The translations under genes and the position numbers were made by a program. From Thermasporomyces sp036564245 (GTDB taxonomy: Bacteria > Actinomycetota > Actinomycetes > Propionibacteriales > Actinopolymorphaceae), in assembly GCA_036564245.1 (NCBI GenBank), contig DATCKU010000011.1:62001-126000 (forward strand): a DNA stretch of 64,000 nt, given 5' to 3'. Shown in pieces: positions 1 to 8,726 of this stretch; the first letter of the stretch is position 1, and every line of letters starts with the position of its first letter. The notes under the pieces were generated by a model. The model had not been told where the DNA came from. It did not search any database and saw only the letters and a program-made list of their open reading frames with translations.

Positions 1-476
1 GCCGAGCGCGTCTGGGCAACGAGTCACGGGATTCGGCCCAGGTGTCGTATGCCGCCTCGCTGCGTGGTCTCACGGTTGTCTCCGGGCCTTGTCGGGGCCG
101 GCTCGTCGGGTCGAAGGTCCAGGTGATCGGGGGCGACGAGGCGGATCGGGAGCGGTTCGCGCACGCGGCGCGTTCCGCCGGACTCGAGGTCGTTCGACGC
201 GCGTCAGCAGACGAAGGGCCACGCAGCGGTGCCGGCGACGTCGTACGCCTGGTGCGGTCCTCGGGTGGGACTGGTGACGTCGTGGTCGCTCTCGACACGC
301 CGTACGCCTTGGGAGCGAGCGAGGCGACGAAGGCGCGCATCGCACTCTACGGGTCGACTCCGGGCGCGTTCCGCGCGTTGGTCGACGTCCTGACCGGGAA
401 GGAAGTCGGGCGCGGCCGGCTGCCGGTGGACGTCGACGGTTTCCCCGCAGACAGTGGATGCCCGCGCTCGCCGTAA
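1..476 (+). CDS. Glycoside hydrolase family 3 protein (beta-N-acetylhexosaminidase-like), C-terminal fragment
   Basis: Only the last part of this gene is in the window. The frame is open from base 3, so the GTG at 42 is internal and the true start lies upstream. The visible ~158 residues look like the C-terminal alpha/beta sandwich domain of GH3 enzymes: a VVALDTPYALG segment, then ALYGSTPGAFRALVDVLTG and a closing G-R-L-PVDV motif. GH3 enzymes of this type remove terminal sugars such as N-acetylglucosamine. The catalytic barrel is not visible, so substrate cannot be judged. The gene converges on ridA across an intergenic stretch holding a long inverted repeat. Confidence 0.8.
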   Translation, partial: RARLGNESRDSAQVSYAASLRGLTVVSGPCRGRLVGSKVQVIGGDEADRERFAHAARSAGLEVVRRASADEGPRSGAGDVVRLVRSSGGTGDVVVALDTPYALGASEATKARIALYGSTPGAFRALVDVLTGKEVGRGRLPVDVDGFPADSGCPRSP

Positions 477-516
477 TGACGCACTCAGATGGCTGCCTGC
501 GCGCGTCGACGACGCC

Positions 517-604
517 CAATGACCAGGCGAGGCGAGTGCTGTCCCGCCGAGGAAGGCGTCGGCCCTAAGCGCGGTGAGCGCGCACCCGCCGCGCCTGGTC
601 ATTG
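517..604. repeat. 13-bp inverted repeat in a convergent intergenic region
   Basis: CAATGACCAGGCG at 517-529 is matched perfectly by CGCCTGGTCATTG at 592-604, with 62 bp between the arms. It fills the space between the GH3 tail and ridA, which converge. The loop is long for a terminator. It could act as a bidirectional 3'-end structure or be the remnant of a small mobile repeat. Confidence 0.5.
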
Positions 605-621
605 TGAACGAACGACCGTGC

Positions 622-999
622 TCAGCGGAGGGCAGCCACGACGTCGATCTCGACGAGGATTCCCTTCAATGCCGAGCCGACCGTGGTACGTGCAGGGTAC
701 GGCTTTTCCAGGAACGACTCGTACACCCGGTTGAACTCGTCGAAGTCGTCGAGATTCGCAAGGTGCACCGTGGTCTTCACCACGTCGGCGAAGGTGAGCC
801 CGCGTTCGGCCAGTACGGCTTGGATGTTGCGCATCACCTGTGCGGTCTGCGCACCGACCCCGCCCTCGACGACCTTTCCGGTCGCGGGGTCGATCCCGCC
901 GAAGCCTGCCGTGTAGAGGAATCCGTTCGCGACGACGCCCTGCGAGTACGCGCCCGCCGGCTTTGGTGCCTTGTCAGTACGGATTTCTTCCTTCGCCAT
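622..999 (-). CDS. ridA: RidA family (YjgF/YER057c/UK114) enamine/imine deaminase
   Basis: A 125-residue protein, the usual size for RidA. RidA proteins hydrolyse reactive enamine/imine intermediates released by PLP enzymes and act in the cytoplasm as trimers. Family features seen are the early PAGAYSQG segment, the central GG-I-DP-TG-V stretch, the TTVHL-DFD-FN-VY region and the terminal R-T-VG-L-G--VEIDVVA motif with the conserved Arg. The frame opens further upstream, but ATG at 999 fits the family N-terminus (MAKEEI...). It lies 139 bp downstream of the THUMP-like methyltransferase gene on the same strand and may be its distal partner; a small dyad (GGCACG-N5-CGTGCC, 1057-1073) lies between them. 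Confidence 0.9.
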   Translation of the reverse strand: MAKEEIRTDKAPKPAGAYSQGVVANGFLYTAGFGGIDPATGKVVEGGVGAQTAQVMRNIQAVLAERGLTFADVVKTTVHLANLDDFDEFNRVYESFLEKPYPARTTVGSALKGILVEIDVVAALR

Positions 1000-1138
1000 G
1001 TCGACGTACCCTTCGTCTGGCCTTGGGTCAGGCCTGTCGTGCGGCCTTGTGTCGGGGGCACGGCGATCGTGCCACCGACCTGGATCAGTTCGTAGCGATC
1101 CTGCCACGTGGTCGGGCGATGCGGATCCGGCGAGTGGG

Positions 1139-2467
1139 CTACGCGTCGTCATCCGTCTCAGGAAACCGCCCTCGCCCACACGGCTCCACGAGCAACGCGA
1201 CGGCACGTTGTCCCTGCTTGGTGACGATCACCGTGCCAGGTCGGGATCCGCGCGGCGCCAAGCGTTTCCGGAGCACCGGTGGGTCGAGTTCCACGCCTCG
1301 CTTCTTGATCGTCAACTGGCCGATGTCGTGGTCGCGAAGCGCGCGACGAAGTGCCTTGACGTCGTACGCAAGCACGTCGAGCACCTGGTACGCGGTGGCA
1401 AGCGGCGTGCCCACGAGACGTTCGGCGGTGACGTAGGCGATGCCGGGCGACACGAGCCCTCCCGAGACCTCCGCGGCGACCGCGCCCACGAGCCCCGCAC
1501 GGATCACGGCAGGGTCCGGTTCATAGAGGTACGGTGCGACACCGCACACCGGGACCTCTCCCGGATCGTCGGCGTCGGTCACGCTGACCCGGCGCGGTGT
1601 TGTCCATGGGCCGGACTTCTCGGACTCCAGGATGGTGGCCCGGCGACGAACGGGTTCACCGGATGCGCTGGTCGAGCGGAGTTCGCCCGACCACAGGGCG
1701 GCTTCCTTCACCTCGCCGGCCACGCTGATCCACTCTGCTTCCACGGCGTCCGGAACCAGCTCGTGCCCGATGATCGGCGCCGTCTTGACGCATGCCGTGC
1801 CGGCAAGCAGCTCCTCGACGAACGACCAGGGCGGTGAGTAGTCGGCGGGGTCGAAGACCCTCCGGTTCGTCGTACGCCTGGCCGGGTCGGCGAAGGTCAC
1901 CGCGTACGACGTCCGCTCCACGCGGGTGGCGTCGGCGACCTCCACGGTGGCTCGGGCGGAAAGGCCGAACGCGGCGAGGTTCGCCCGGGCGATCTCCACG
2001 GTCAGCGGATCGCGATCGACACCGACGATCGGTCCCTCGAGGGCGAACGCGTGCGTCGTGCGCTCGCCGCCGGCACCCTCCCGAGCCGCGGCGAACGCGA
2101 TAAGGTCGCCGCCGATGCCGCAGCACAGGTCGAGGACGCCGGTGGCGGCCCGATCAGTCGCCGGTGCGGACGTGGTGAGATGGGCGGCGATGCGATGCGC
2201 ACGGTACGTCGCGACCTCACGGGTGGTCGCCTGTTCCAGACCGTCGCGTGTGAAGTACATCCGGGCCGCGTCGTCTCCCCACTTGGCCGTCGCCCTCCGT
2301 CGTAGAGCGGCCTGCGTGAGCGCGGCGGCGACGAGATCGGCAGGATGGTGGCGTCGGAGCCGTGTGGCGAGTGTGACAGCCGACGCGTCGTCGTACGCCT
2401 GGCATGCCTCGGCGAGCAGGGCAGCTCCGGCCGGCGTGAGCAGCTCGCGAAACGTCTGCAGATCCAC
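1139..2467 (-). CDS. Class I SAM-dependent methyltransferase with THUMP-like C-terminal domain
   Basis: A 442-residue protein. The SAM-binding motif I (VLDLCCGIGGD) is at residues 111-121, followed by an acidic loop (GVDRD) and a motif-IV-like FADPARR. The C-terminal ~120 residues (VCGVAPYLYEPDPAVIRAGL, a K-R-GV-LDPP segment and a VT-Q-Q-A-L end) match the THUMP-like domain found next to actinobacterial methyltransferases. THUMP domains usually bind RNA, so an RNA base methylation role is plausible but unproven. It is transcribed divergently from groES across a 309-bp region holding the CIRCE elements. Confidence 0.85.
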   Translation of the reverse strand: MDLQTFRELLTPAGAALLAEACQAYDDASAVTLATRLRRHHPADLVAAALTQAALRRRATAKWGDDAARMYFTRDGLEQATTREVATYRAHRIAAHLTTSAPATDRAATGVLDLCCGIGGDLIAFAAAREGAGGERTTHAFALEGPIVGVDRDPLTVEIARANLAAFGLSARATVEVADATRVERTSYAVTFADPARRTTNRRVFDPADYSPPWSFVEELLAGTACVKTAPIIGHELVPDAVEAEWISVAGEVKEAALWSGELRSTSASGEPVRRRATILESEKSGPWTTPRRVSVTDADDPGEVPVCGVAPYLYEPDPAVIRAGLVGAVAAEVSGGLVSPGIAYVTAERLVGTPLATAYQVLDVLAYDVKALRRALRDHDIGQLTIKKRGVELDPPVLRKRLAPRGSRPGTVIVTKQGQRAVALLVEPCGRGRFPETDDDA

Positions 2468-2600
2468 GCCGGCGGCTCCCTCCGAACCCTGCGTTGACCA
2501 GGCGGTTTACGGCTCGCGGCCGACTTGTGGTGAGGCCGGGGCGGGTTCGCGAGACCGAAACGTCGGGCTCGCCCGACATCTGGCGACACGCCCCAGGCGT

Positions 2601-2627
2601 CTGGCACTCGGGTTGACCGAGTGCTAA
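2601..2627 (+). promoter_or_regulatory. CIRCE operator (HrcA binding site) upstream of groES
   Basis: CTGGCACTC (2601-2609), a 9-bp spacer, then GAGTGCTAA (2619-2627). This differs from the canonical TTAGCACTC-N9-GAGTGCTAA at two bases in the left arm. The spacer contains the candidate -35 hexamer TTGACC, so bound HrcA would block RNA polymerase. CIRCE regulation of groESL by HrcA is well established in actinobacteria; hrcA itself is not in the window. Confidence 0.9.
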
Positions 2628-2642
2628 CCGACCGCATAAATT
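2613..2642 (+). promoter_or_regulatory. Vegetative promoter of groES-groEL
   Basis: A TTGACC -35 element at 2613-2618 lies inside the first CIRCE spacer. A CATAAA/TAAATT -10-like element lies at 2635-2642 (spacing 16-18). Transcription would start near 2649, placing the second dyad at the start of the leader. The rest of the 2468-2776 gap holds nothing else recognised. Confidence 0.6.
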
Positions 2643-2647
2643 CGGTG

Positions 2648-2674
2648 TTGGCACTCTCGACCTTAAGGTGCCAA
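2648..2674 (+). promoter_or_regulatory. Second, degenerate CIRCE-like dyad in the groES leader
   Basis: TTGGCACTC (2648-2656), a 9-bp spacer, then AGGTGCCAA (2666-2674). Seven of nine arm positions pair. Its architecture is identical to the first CIRCE, and it is centred 47 bp downstream, overlapping the likely transcription start. Confidence 0.65.
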
Positions 2675-2776
2675 GGCCCAGCGACAAGGCGTCCGGCACC
2701 CGCGACGACGGCACGCTCGAGTCGCGACAGACAAGCACGTTCACCCGTGACATCCCGTGAAGGGGGAGGTCAACAA

Positions 2777-3073
2777 GTGTCGGTCTCCATAAAGCCACTC
2801 GAGGACCGGATCGTCGTCAAGACTCTAGAAGCTGAGGAGACGACGGCGTCCGGGCTCGTGATTCCCGACACCGCGAAGGAGAAGCCCCAGGAGGGTGAGG
2901 TCCTCGCGGTCGGGCCTGGTCGCGTCGACGACAACGGCAAGCGGATCCCGCTCGACGTCAAGGTCGGCGACAAGGTGATCTTCAGCAAGTACGGCGGCAC
3001 CGAGGTGAAGTACAGCGGCGAGGAGTTCCTGATCCTCTCCGCGCGCGACGTCCTCGCGATCGTCGAGAAGTGA
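2777..3073 (+). CDS. groES: Co-chaperonin GroES (Hsp10)
   Basis: A 98-residue GroES, the lid of the GroEL folding chamber. Seen are the N-terminal KPLEDRIVVK strand, the mobile-loop region EAEETTASGLVIPDTAKEKP, the G-V-AVGPG segment and the terminal KYGGTEVKYSGEEFLIL...DVLAIVEK. The GTG at 2777 is chosen because a strong AGGGGGAGG ribosome site sits 8 bases upstream; the longer open frame upstream covers the promoter and operators. It is the first gene of the groES-groEL operon and is controlled by the two CIRCE dyads. Confidence 0.97.
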   Translation: MSVSIKPLEDRIVVKTLEAEETTASGLVIPDTAKEKPQEGEVLAVGPGRVDDNGKRIPLDVKVGDKVIFSKYGGTEVKYSGEEFLILSARDVLAIVEK

Positions 3074-3129
3074 GCCAGTGCCGGCCGTCGGCCGGCGACA
3101 GACCAGTGAGATTTCCATGACCTGACGAA

Positions 3130-3177
3130 GGCACCGCCCCGGCGGCCCGGATGTCACTGGGGCGCCGGGGCGGTGCC
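3130..3177 (+). promoter_or_regulatory. Intercistronic hairpin between groES and groEL
   Basis: GGCACCGCCCCGGCG (3130-3144) pairs perfectly with CGCCGGGGCGGTGCC (3163-3177), a 15-bp GC-only stem around an 18-base loop. No T-run follows, so it is not a classical terminator. It ends 19 bases before the groEL start and could be an mRNA processing or stability element, or a partial terminator. Confidence 0.75.
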
Positions 3178-3196
3178 GTGGAAGGACGTACGCACA

Positions 3197-4813
<1,617 letters not shown>

Positions 4814-4865
4814 TCGAGCGAGGCCAGGCGGCTGACCTCGACGTACCGTTGGGCCTTACATAACG

Positions 4866-4914
4866 CGGCGGGCGTGCGCAGGAGGAATCTCTCGCGCACG
4901 CCCGCCGTCTTGTG
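4866..4914 (+). terminator. Terminator after groEL
   Basis: A perfect 14-bp stem: CGGCGGGCGTGCGC (4866-4879) pairs with GCGCACGCCCGCCG (4894-4907) around a 14-base loop. TCTTGTGT follows. It lies 52 bases after the groEL stop. Confidence 0.85.
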
Positions 4915-4991
4915 TCCCCAGGCCGGTCGGCGGAGTCCTGGTGGACGTGGCGCGTTCGACGAACGCGGGTCGAGAAAGCGTGGCCGCAGGA

Positions 4992-5444
4992 TCAGGCGGC
5001 GAGCGGCTCGAGCACGACGACCGGGATCTCGCGAGTCGTCGACTTCTGGTAGTTGTCGTAGTCGGGCCAGATCTTCGTCATGATCGACCACAGGCGTGGC
5101 TTCTCGGCCGGTGTCGCCACGCGAGCCCGGGCACGCAGTCTCTCGGCGCCGACCTGCAGCTCGACGTGCGGATGTGCGGTCAGGTTGAGAAACCACTCCG
5201 GATGGGTGTCTGAGCCGCCTTTGGAGGCGACGACAAGATAGTTGTCGCCGTCTCGGCCGTAGATCAGAGGAGTACGCCTCGCTCGGCCGGTCCGGCGTCC
5301 CTTCGTGGTGATGAGCAGGGTCGGTACGTTCTGCCAGATGTGACCCTTGGCTCCGTTGGACTCGACGTACTCCTTGGTGTGGGCGTTCACCCAGTCCCAC
5401 GGGCTGTCCGTGGGCGTGCCGGTCGGTCCGTCGTACGAACTCAT
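4992..5444 (-). CDS. Nitroreductase/deazaflavin-dependent oxidoreductase (DDN/F420 family)
   Basis: A 150-residue member of the PF04075 split-barrel family, whose members use cofactor F420 to reduce quinones or nitro compounds (Mycobacterium Ddn is the best known). Family signatures seen: VPTLLITTKGRRTGRARRTPLIYGRDGDNYLVVASKGG (roughly residues 43-80), HPEWFLNL-AHP and the C-terminal YQKSTTREIPVVVLEP. ATG at 5444 has an AAGGAG site 7 bases upstream, so the longer open frame is not used. Which substrate it reduces is unknown. Confidence 0.88.
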   Translation of the reverse strand: MSSYDGPTGTPTDSPWDWVNAHTKEYVESNGAKGHIWQNVPTLLITTKGRRTGRARRTPLIYGRDGDNYLVVASKGGSDTHPEWFLNLTAHPHVELQVGAERLRARARVATPAEKPRLWSIMTKIWPDYDNYQKSTTREIPVVVLEPLAA

Positions 5445-5776
5445 CACGTGTCTCCTTGAACGATCGAAACCATCTGCCGGCACAAACACCACAGGCGACC
5501 GGCAGCATTCCGACGCCAGGCCGAGCCGGGTTCCAGCGCTCGTAGTGGTAGCCATCACGGCCTCGGTTGGCAGCGCCACAGGGCCGTCACTCTGCGAAAT
5601 CGTCGTCGTGCCGATGGGCCCGGGAATATCGGTGTAAAAAGGACGAAGGGCGCCAACATTGGCAGCGCGGAGTCTTGTATTCTTCACGCAGCGCAGCGTT
5701 GATCATTAGCCACATGTGCGGGGTAACCCTGCCCACCTGGTCTACCTCGCCCCGACGCTTGACGAGGAGCACTGCC
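5445..5776. other. 332-bp divergent intergenic region
   Basis: This region separates the minus-strand DDN-family gene from the plus-strand PF04672 methyltransferase. It contains a short palindrome GCCAA-CA-TTGGC (5652-5663) and is less GC-rich than its surroundings around 5630-5720. No convincing pair of promoter hexamers or RNA gene was recognised. Confidence 0.4.
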
Positions 5777-6571
5777 ATGTCCGAGAACCAGGGCCCGAAA
5801 ATCCGCACCGACATCCCGCACTCGGCCCGGATCTGGAACTACTGGATGGGCGGCAAGGACAACTACGAGATCGATCAGCAGATCGGGGATGCATGCCTGC
5901 AGATCGACCCGGACATCGCCACCATGGCCGTGCAGTCTCGGCAGTTCCTGATTCGCGCCGTGCGGTTCGTGGCAGGGGAGTGCGGCATCCGGCAGTTCCT
6001 CGACATCGGCACCGGTCTGCCCACCATGCAGAACACCCATGAGGTGGCCCAGAGTGTGGCACCGGACTCGAAGGTCGTCTACGTGGACAACGACCCGCTG
6101 GTCCTTGCACACGCCCGGGCGCTGCTCGTCAACACGACCAACGAGGGCGTCACCACCTACGTCGACTGCGACTTCCACGAGCCCAAGCAGATCATCATGG
6201 ACGCCCGCAACGTCCTGGACTTCACCAAGCCGATCGCCGTCATGTTCATGGGCGTGCTCGGTCACGCGCGCACGTACGACGACATGCGGCGGATCGTCTC
6301 CACGATGATGGAGGCCGTCCCCTCGGGGAGCTACCTCATCCTGTGGGACGGCACGACCGACAGCGAGGCATACGTGCGGTTGTGTGAGGAGTACGCCAAG
6401 ACCGGTGGCGTGCCGTACTACCCACGCACGCAGGACGAGATCCGTGCGGTGTTCGAAGGGCTCGAGATGGTGGAGCCCGGCTTCGTGCCGATCACCCAGT
6501 GGCGAGTCGACCCTGACCTGGGGGAGACCCGACCGATCTCCGCGTACGGCGCCGTGGCGAGGAAGCCGTGA
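5777..6571 (+). CDS. SAM-dependent methyltransferase, PF04672 actinobacterial family
   Basis: A 264-residue protein with the hallmark N-terminal segment SARIWNYWMGGKDNYEID (about residues 16-33) and the SAM motif FLDIGTGLPT (74-83), followed by VVYVDNDP-VLAHA. These features define PF04672, a family expanded in actinomycetes and often found near XRE/DUF397 genes; its substrates are unknown. ATG at 5777 follows a GAGGAG site by about 8 bases. It converges on the XRE regulator gene, with a shared bidirectional terminator between them, and may belong functionally to the same locus. Confidence 0.9.
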   Translation: MSENQGPKIRTDIPHSARIWNYWMGGKDNYEIDQQIGDACLQIDPDIATMAVQSRQFLIRAVRFVAGECGIRQFLDIGTGLPTMQNTHEVAQSVAPDSKVVYVDNDPLVLAHARALLVNTTNEGVTTYVDCDFHEPKQIIMDARNVLDFTKPIAVMFMGVLGHARTYDDMRRIVSTMMEAVPSGSYLILWDGTTDSEAYVRLCEEYAKTGGVPYYPRTQDEIRAVFEGLEMVEPGFVPITQWRVDPDLGETRPISAYGAVARKP

Positions 6572-6593
6572 CGGCAAACCAAGCCTGAGAAAG

Positions 6594-6641
6594 CAGTCCG
6601 CCGGTCTTGCCGACAGGAACGCCGTCAAGACCGGCGGACTG
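6594..6641. terminator. Bidirectional terminator between convergent genes
   Basis: A perfect 16-bp stem: CAGTCCGCCGGTCTTG (6594-6609) pairs with CAAGACCGGCGGACTG (6626-6641) with a 16-base loop. It sits between the stop codons of the PF04672 methyltransferase and the XRE regulator. Confidence 0.85.
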
Positions 6642-6650
6642 ATTCACAGG

Positions 6651-7565
6651 TCAAAGGTCGGCGAGAATCGCGCGCAGCCGGTCCGGCGTCTCGTCAGGCG
6701 GTGCCGCCTGCACGCTGAGCCGGTCCATCACCAGAAGGTACTGCTCGACGTCCGAACGCTTCTCGAGATACAGCGCACTTGTCAGCTGCTCGAGATACAC
6801 GATGTCGGGCAGGTCCGGCTCCTGGAACCGGAGAATCGTGAACGGACCGCCGGCAGCCGCATGTCCGCCGACTTCGTACGGCAGCACCTGCACGGTGATG
6901 TTCGGCCACTGGACCAGCTTGATCAGGTGCTCCAGCTGCGCCCGCAACACGGATGTTCCGCCGATCGGGCGGCGCAGCGCCGCCTCGTCGATCACAGCCC
7001 ACAGCGTGAGCGGCTCTTCGCGGGTGAGCGCTTCCTGCCGACGCATCCGCAGCGCGACTCGTCGGCTGATGTCGTCGGCACGCTCCCCGTGATGGGCGAG
7101 GAGGATGACCTCTCGCGCGTAGTCTTCGGTCTGGAGCAGGCCGGGGACGAACTGCGGCTCGTACCCCCTGATGAGCGACGCCGACTGCTCGAGGCCGAGG
7201 TAGGTCTCGAACCAGCTCGGCAGCAGGTCGCCGTACTGCTGCCACCAGCCGCGCGCATTCGCTTGCCTGGCCAGTGACAGAAAGGTCTCCCGCTCCCCGG
7301 GATCCTCCACGCCGTAGAGCGCGAGCAGATCGGCGATGTCGCGTTCCTTGAAGCCCACCCGACCAAGCTCGAGCCGACTGATCTTCGCGCCGGAGGCGCG
7401 AATGGTCTCACCGGCTGCCTCGCGAGTGATGCCCTTGGCTTCTCGGAGCCGGCGCAACCGTGCGCCGAGAACCATGCGGAGCACGGTCGGGCCGGCGGCC
7501 GGGGAACGGTCGATGGGACCGGGGGTCGAACTCGCGGGGTCACTGGCGGGTCTCGCCGTGTTCAT
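6651..7565 (-). CDS. XRE-family helix-turn-helix regulator with DUF5753 domain
   Basis: A 304-residue protein. Residues ~30-85 form a Cro/CI-type HTH (LGARLRRLREAKGITREAAGETIRAS...ISRLELGRVG). The rest carries the DUF5753 signature: YGDLLPSWFETYLGLEQSA, IRGYEPQFVPGLLQTEDYAREVI and GP-TIL-F-EPD-PDIVYLEQLTSALYLE. Such proteins (Scr1-like) pair with small DUF397 proteins across actinomycetes; proposed roles include antitoxin-like control and developmental or antibiotic regulation. ATG at 7565 is preferred over GTG 7574 because GGAG lies 8 bases upstream of it. It is 81 bp downstream of its DUF397 partner on the same strand. Confidence 0.9.
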   Translation of the reverse strand: MNTARPASDPASSTPGPIDRSPAAGPTVLRMVLGARLRRLREAKGITREAAGETIRASGAKISRLELGRVGFKERDIADLLALYGVEDPGERETFLSLARQANARGWWQQYGDLLPSWFETYLGLEQSASLIRGYEPQFVPGLLQTEDYAREVILLAHHGERADDISRRVALRMRRQEALTREEPLTLWAVIDEAALRRPIGGTSVLRAQLEHLIKLVQWPNITVQVLPYEVGGHAAAGGPFTILRFQEPDLPDIVYLEQLTSALYLEKRSDVEQYLLVMDRLSVQAAPPDETPDRLRAILADL

Positions 7566-7587
7566 CGGCCTCACTCCAGGCGTGATC

Positions 7588-7600
7588 GACAGTACCTGTC
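7588..7600. promoter_or_regulatory. Palindrome upstream of the XRE gene
   Basis: GACAG-TAC-CTGTC, a perfect 13-bp palindrome 23 bases upstream of the XRE start. On the minus strand it overlaps a TTGACA hexamer (7602-7597), a possible -35 element. It is a candidate autoregulatory operator. Confidence 0.4.
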
Positions 7601-7646
7601 AATCTTGCCCTTTAATCGGCTACTTCTGAAGATCCGTTGGCGCGGC

Positions 7647-7889
7647 TCAGCTTAGTAGATCGTCGAATTCCCCGTCCTTGGCGCCAGCGACGAATGCCGC
7701 GACCTCGGCAACCGTGTAGACCAGCACCGGACCGTCGACGTGTCGCGAGTTGCGCATGGCGATCATGCCGTTCCCCAACGCCGCGACCTCGACGCAGTTC
7801 CCGCTCGGGTTGCTGTGCCGGCTCTTGCGCCACACCAGGTTGGCGTCCTTGAGGGTCGTCGGGTCGATCGATCCGTCCTTGAGTTGCAT
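7647..7889 (-). CDS. DUF397 domain-containing protein
   Basis: An 80-residue DUF397 protein. The family core is clear: W-KS-HSNPSGNCVEVAAL (about residues 20-39), then IAMRNSRHVDGPVLVYTVAEVAAFVAGAKDGEFDDLL. DUF397 proteins are small partners of XRE-DUF5753 regulators and are thought to modulate them or act as the toxin side of the pair. ATG at 7889 has an AGGAG site 7 bases upstream. It lies upstream of the XRE gene and probably shares its transcript. Its 5' side faces the 12-bp-periodic array. Confidence 0.9.
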   Translation of the reverse strand: MQLKDGSIDPTTLKDANLVWRKSRHSNPSGNCVEVAALGNGMIAMRNSRHVDGPVLVYTVAEVAAFVAGAKDGEFDDLLS

Positions 7890-7978
7890 CAGTTGACTCC
7901 TGCCTGTCTGCGGCACCAGGCGGAGGCGACGTGGGCTCGATGCCGTCTCCTGCCGCCCGTGCACCACTGTCCAACGAA

Positions 7979-8095
7979 ATGCACGTGCAGATTACCATGC
8001 AGAAGCCCGTGCAGATGCGTATGCATCGGAACGCGCAGCGGATCGTGCAAGATTTCTTGCATTTGCACGTGACGTACGCCAAACTCAGGCGTTAA
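7979..8095 (+). CDS. Candidate 38-codon small ORF coincident with a 12-bp-periodic TGCA array
   Basis: An ATG at 7979 opens a 38-codon frame ending in TAA at 8093-8095. Within it the tetramer TGCA starts at 7980, 7986, 7998, 8010, 8022, 8046, 8058 and 8064, with CGCA at 8034. The spacing is therefore 6,12,12,12,12,12,12,6, symmetric about 8022. In this frame the repeats encode a hydrophobic residue (V, M, A or L) followed by Gln or His every four residues. GC at third positions is 30 of 38 codons, which is coding-like for this genome. No good Shine-Dalgarno is visible. It could instead be DNA-level, such as an operator array or decayed tandem repeat. No homologous family is recognised. Confidence 0.3.
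   Translation: MHVQITMQKPVQMRMHRNAQRIVQDFLHLHVTYAKLRR
7980..8067. repeat. Symmetric TGCA array, seven degenerate 12-bp units
   Basis: Seven consecutive 12-mers from 7981 to 8064 each carry TGCA (one CGCA) at positions 6-9, with a loose consensus NNNCG-TGCA-GAT. Two extra TGCA sites, offset by 6 bp, cap the two ends. The array lies about 90-180 bp upstream of the DUF397 start and about 210-300 bp upstream of the next plus-strand gene, inside a 387-bp intergenic region (7890-8276). The rest of that region shows nothing recognisable. Confidence 0.7.
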
Positions 8096-8276
8096 GGATC
8101 AACGAAAGCGAAACGCGTCGTCACCTAGGGTCACGAAGTCCAGCTCGGAGCAGGTGCGTCAACTGGTGTAACCGACCCCACGGTTGGTTACCCGGCCTCC
8201 GGTCTGGGCACCAGAAGGTGATCCGTCGCATGAGCAGAGTGACGCGGATCCTGGCCAGCCAGTGAAGGGTGGTGCA

Positions 8277-8726
8277 GTGAGCATCGGACGGAGGGCGTCG
8301 CACCGCAGGCGGTTCGGCGGTCGCTCACGCCAGCCTGACGGTAGACAGTGGTCGGACATCGCACCGCGCGAGCCGTCGCAGCCGTTGCCGTCACAACCGA
8401 TGCTGTCGCAACCGGTACTCCTGCAGCTGGAACGCGTCCGGGCTCATGTGGAACGGCGGTCGGAAATGCTTGCCGACCTGCGGTCCGCGCTTGTCGCTCG
8501 TGGATACCTGGTCTCGGCCACGGATGACCCGCAAGGGCTGGATCGGCTGTGGATCTATCCGCGGTCCACGCCCATGCGTGGGGCAGTCATCGTGACTTGC
8601 GCACCGGGCGAGGACGACTCGTTGGCGTTCTGTGACGCGTTCGGTGCGCGTTTGGCCGACGATGTCGAGGGCGCGGTCGCTGTCGTCAGCGAGCTCCTGG
8701 CGGCTGAGGGAGCGCGAGCACGATGA
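8277..8726 (+). CDS. Uncharacterised 149-residue protein
   Basis: No family recognised. The N-terminus is Arg-rich (IGRRASHRRRFGGRSR). It is followed by an imperfect 5-residue tandem repeat (PSQPL, PSQPM, LSQPV) encoded by 15-bp repeats at about 8381-8425, then an alpha-helical segment (LERVRAHVERRSEMLADLRSALVARGY). The C-terminal half (LWIYPRST-MRGAVIVTCAPGEDDSLAFCDAFG) could be a small alpha/beta domain. There is no signal peptide or membrane segment. GTG at 8277 is chosen because AAGGG lies 8 bases upstream; the open frame extends further 5'. The stop overlaps the next gene's start as ATGA, implying translational coupling and a joint function. Confidence 0.6.
   Translation: MSIGRRASHRRRFGGRSRQPDGRQWSDIAPREPSQPLPSQPMLSQPVLLQLERVRAHVERRSEMLADLRSALVARGYLVSATDDPQGLDRLWIYPRSTPMRGAVIVTCAPGEDDSLAFCDAFGARLADDVEGAVAVVSELLAAEGARAR

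Noticed and set aside
42..476. Complete small gene starting at GTG 42
   Set aside because: The frame is open to the window edge and the product is a typical GH3 C-terminal domain, so it is a fragment.
7980..8067. CRISPR array
   Set aside because: The units are only 12 bp with no separate spacers and no cas genes nearby.
7612..8082. Minus-strand frame with Cys every four residues across the TGCA array
   Set aside because: Because TGCA is palindromic, several frames on both strands become periodic. This one starts at TTG directly after a stop, has no ribosome site, and runs on through the DUF397 gene in another frame without ending, so it is treated as a shadow.
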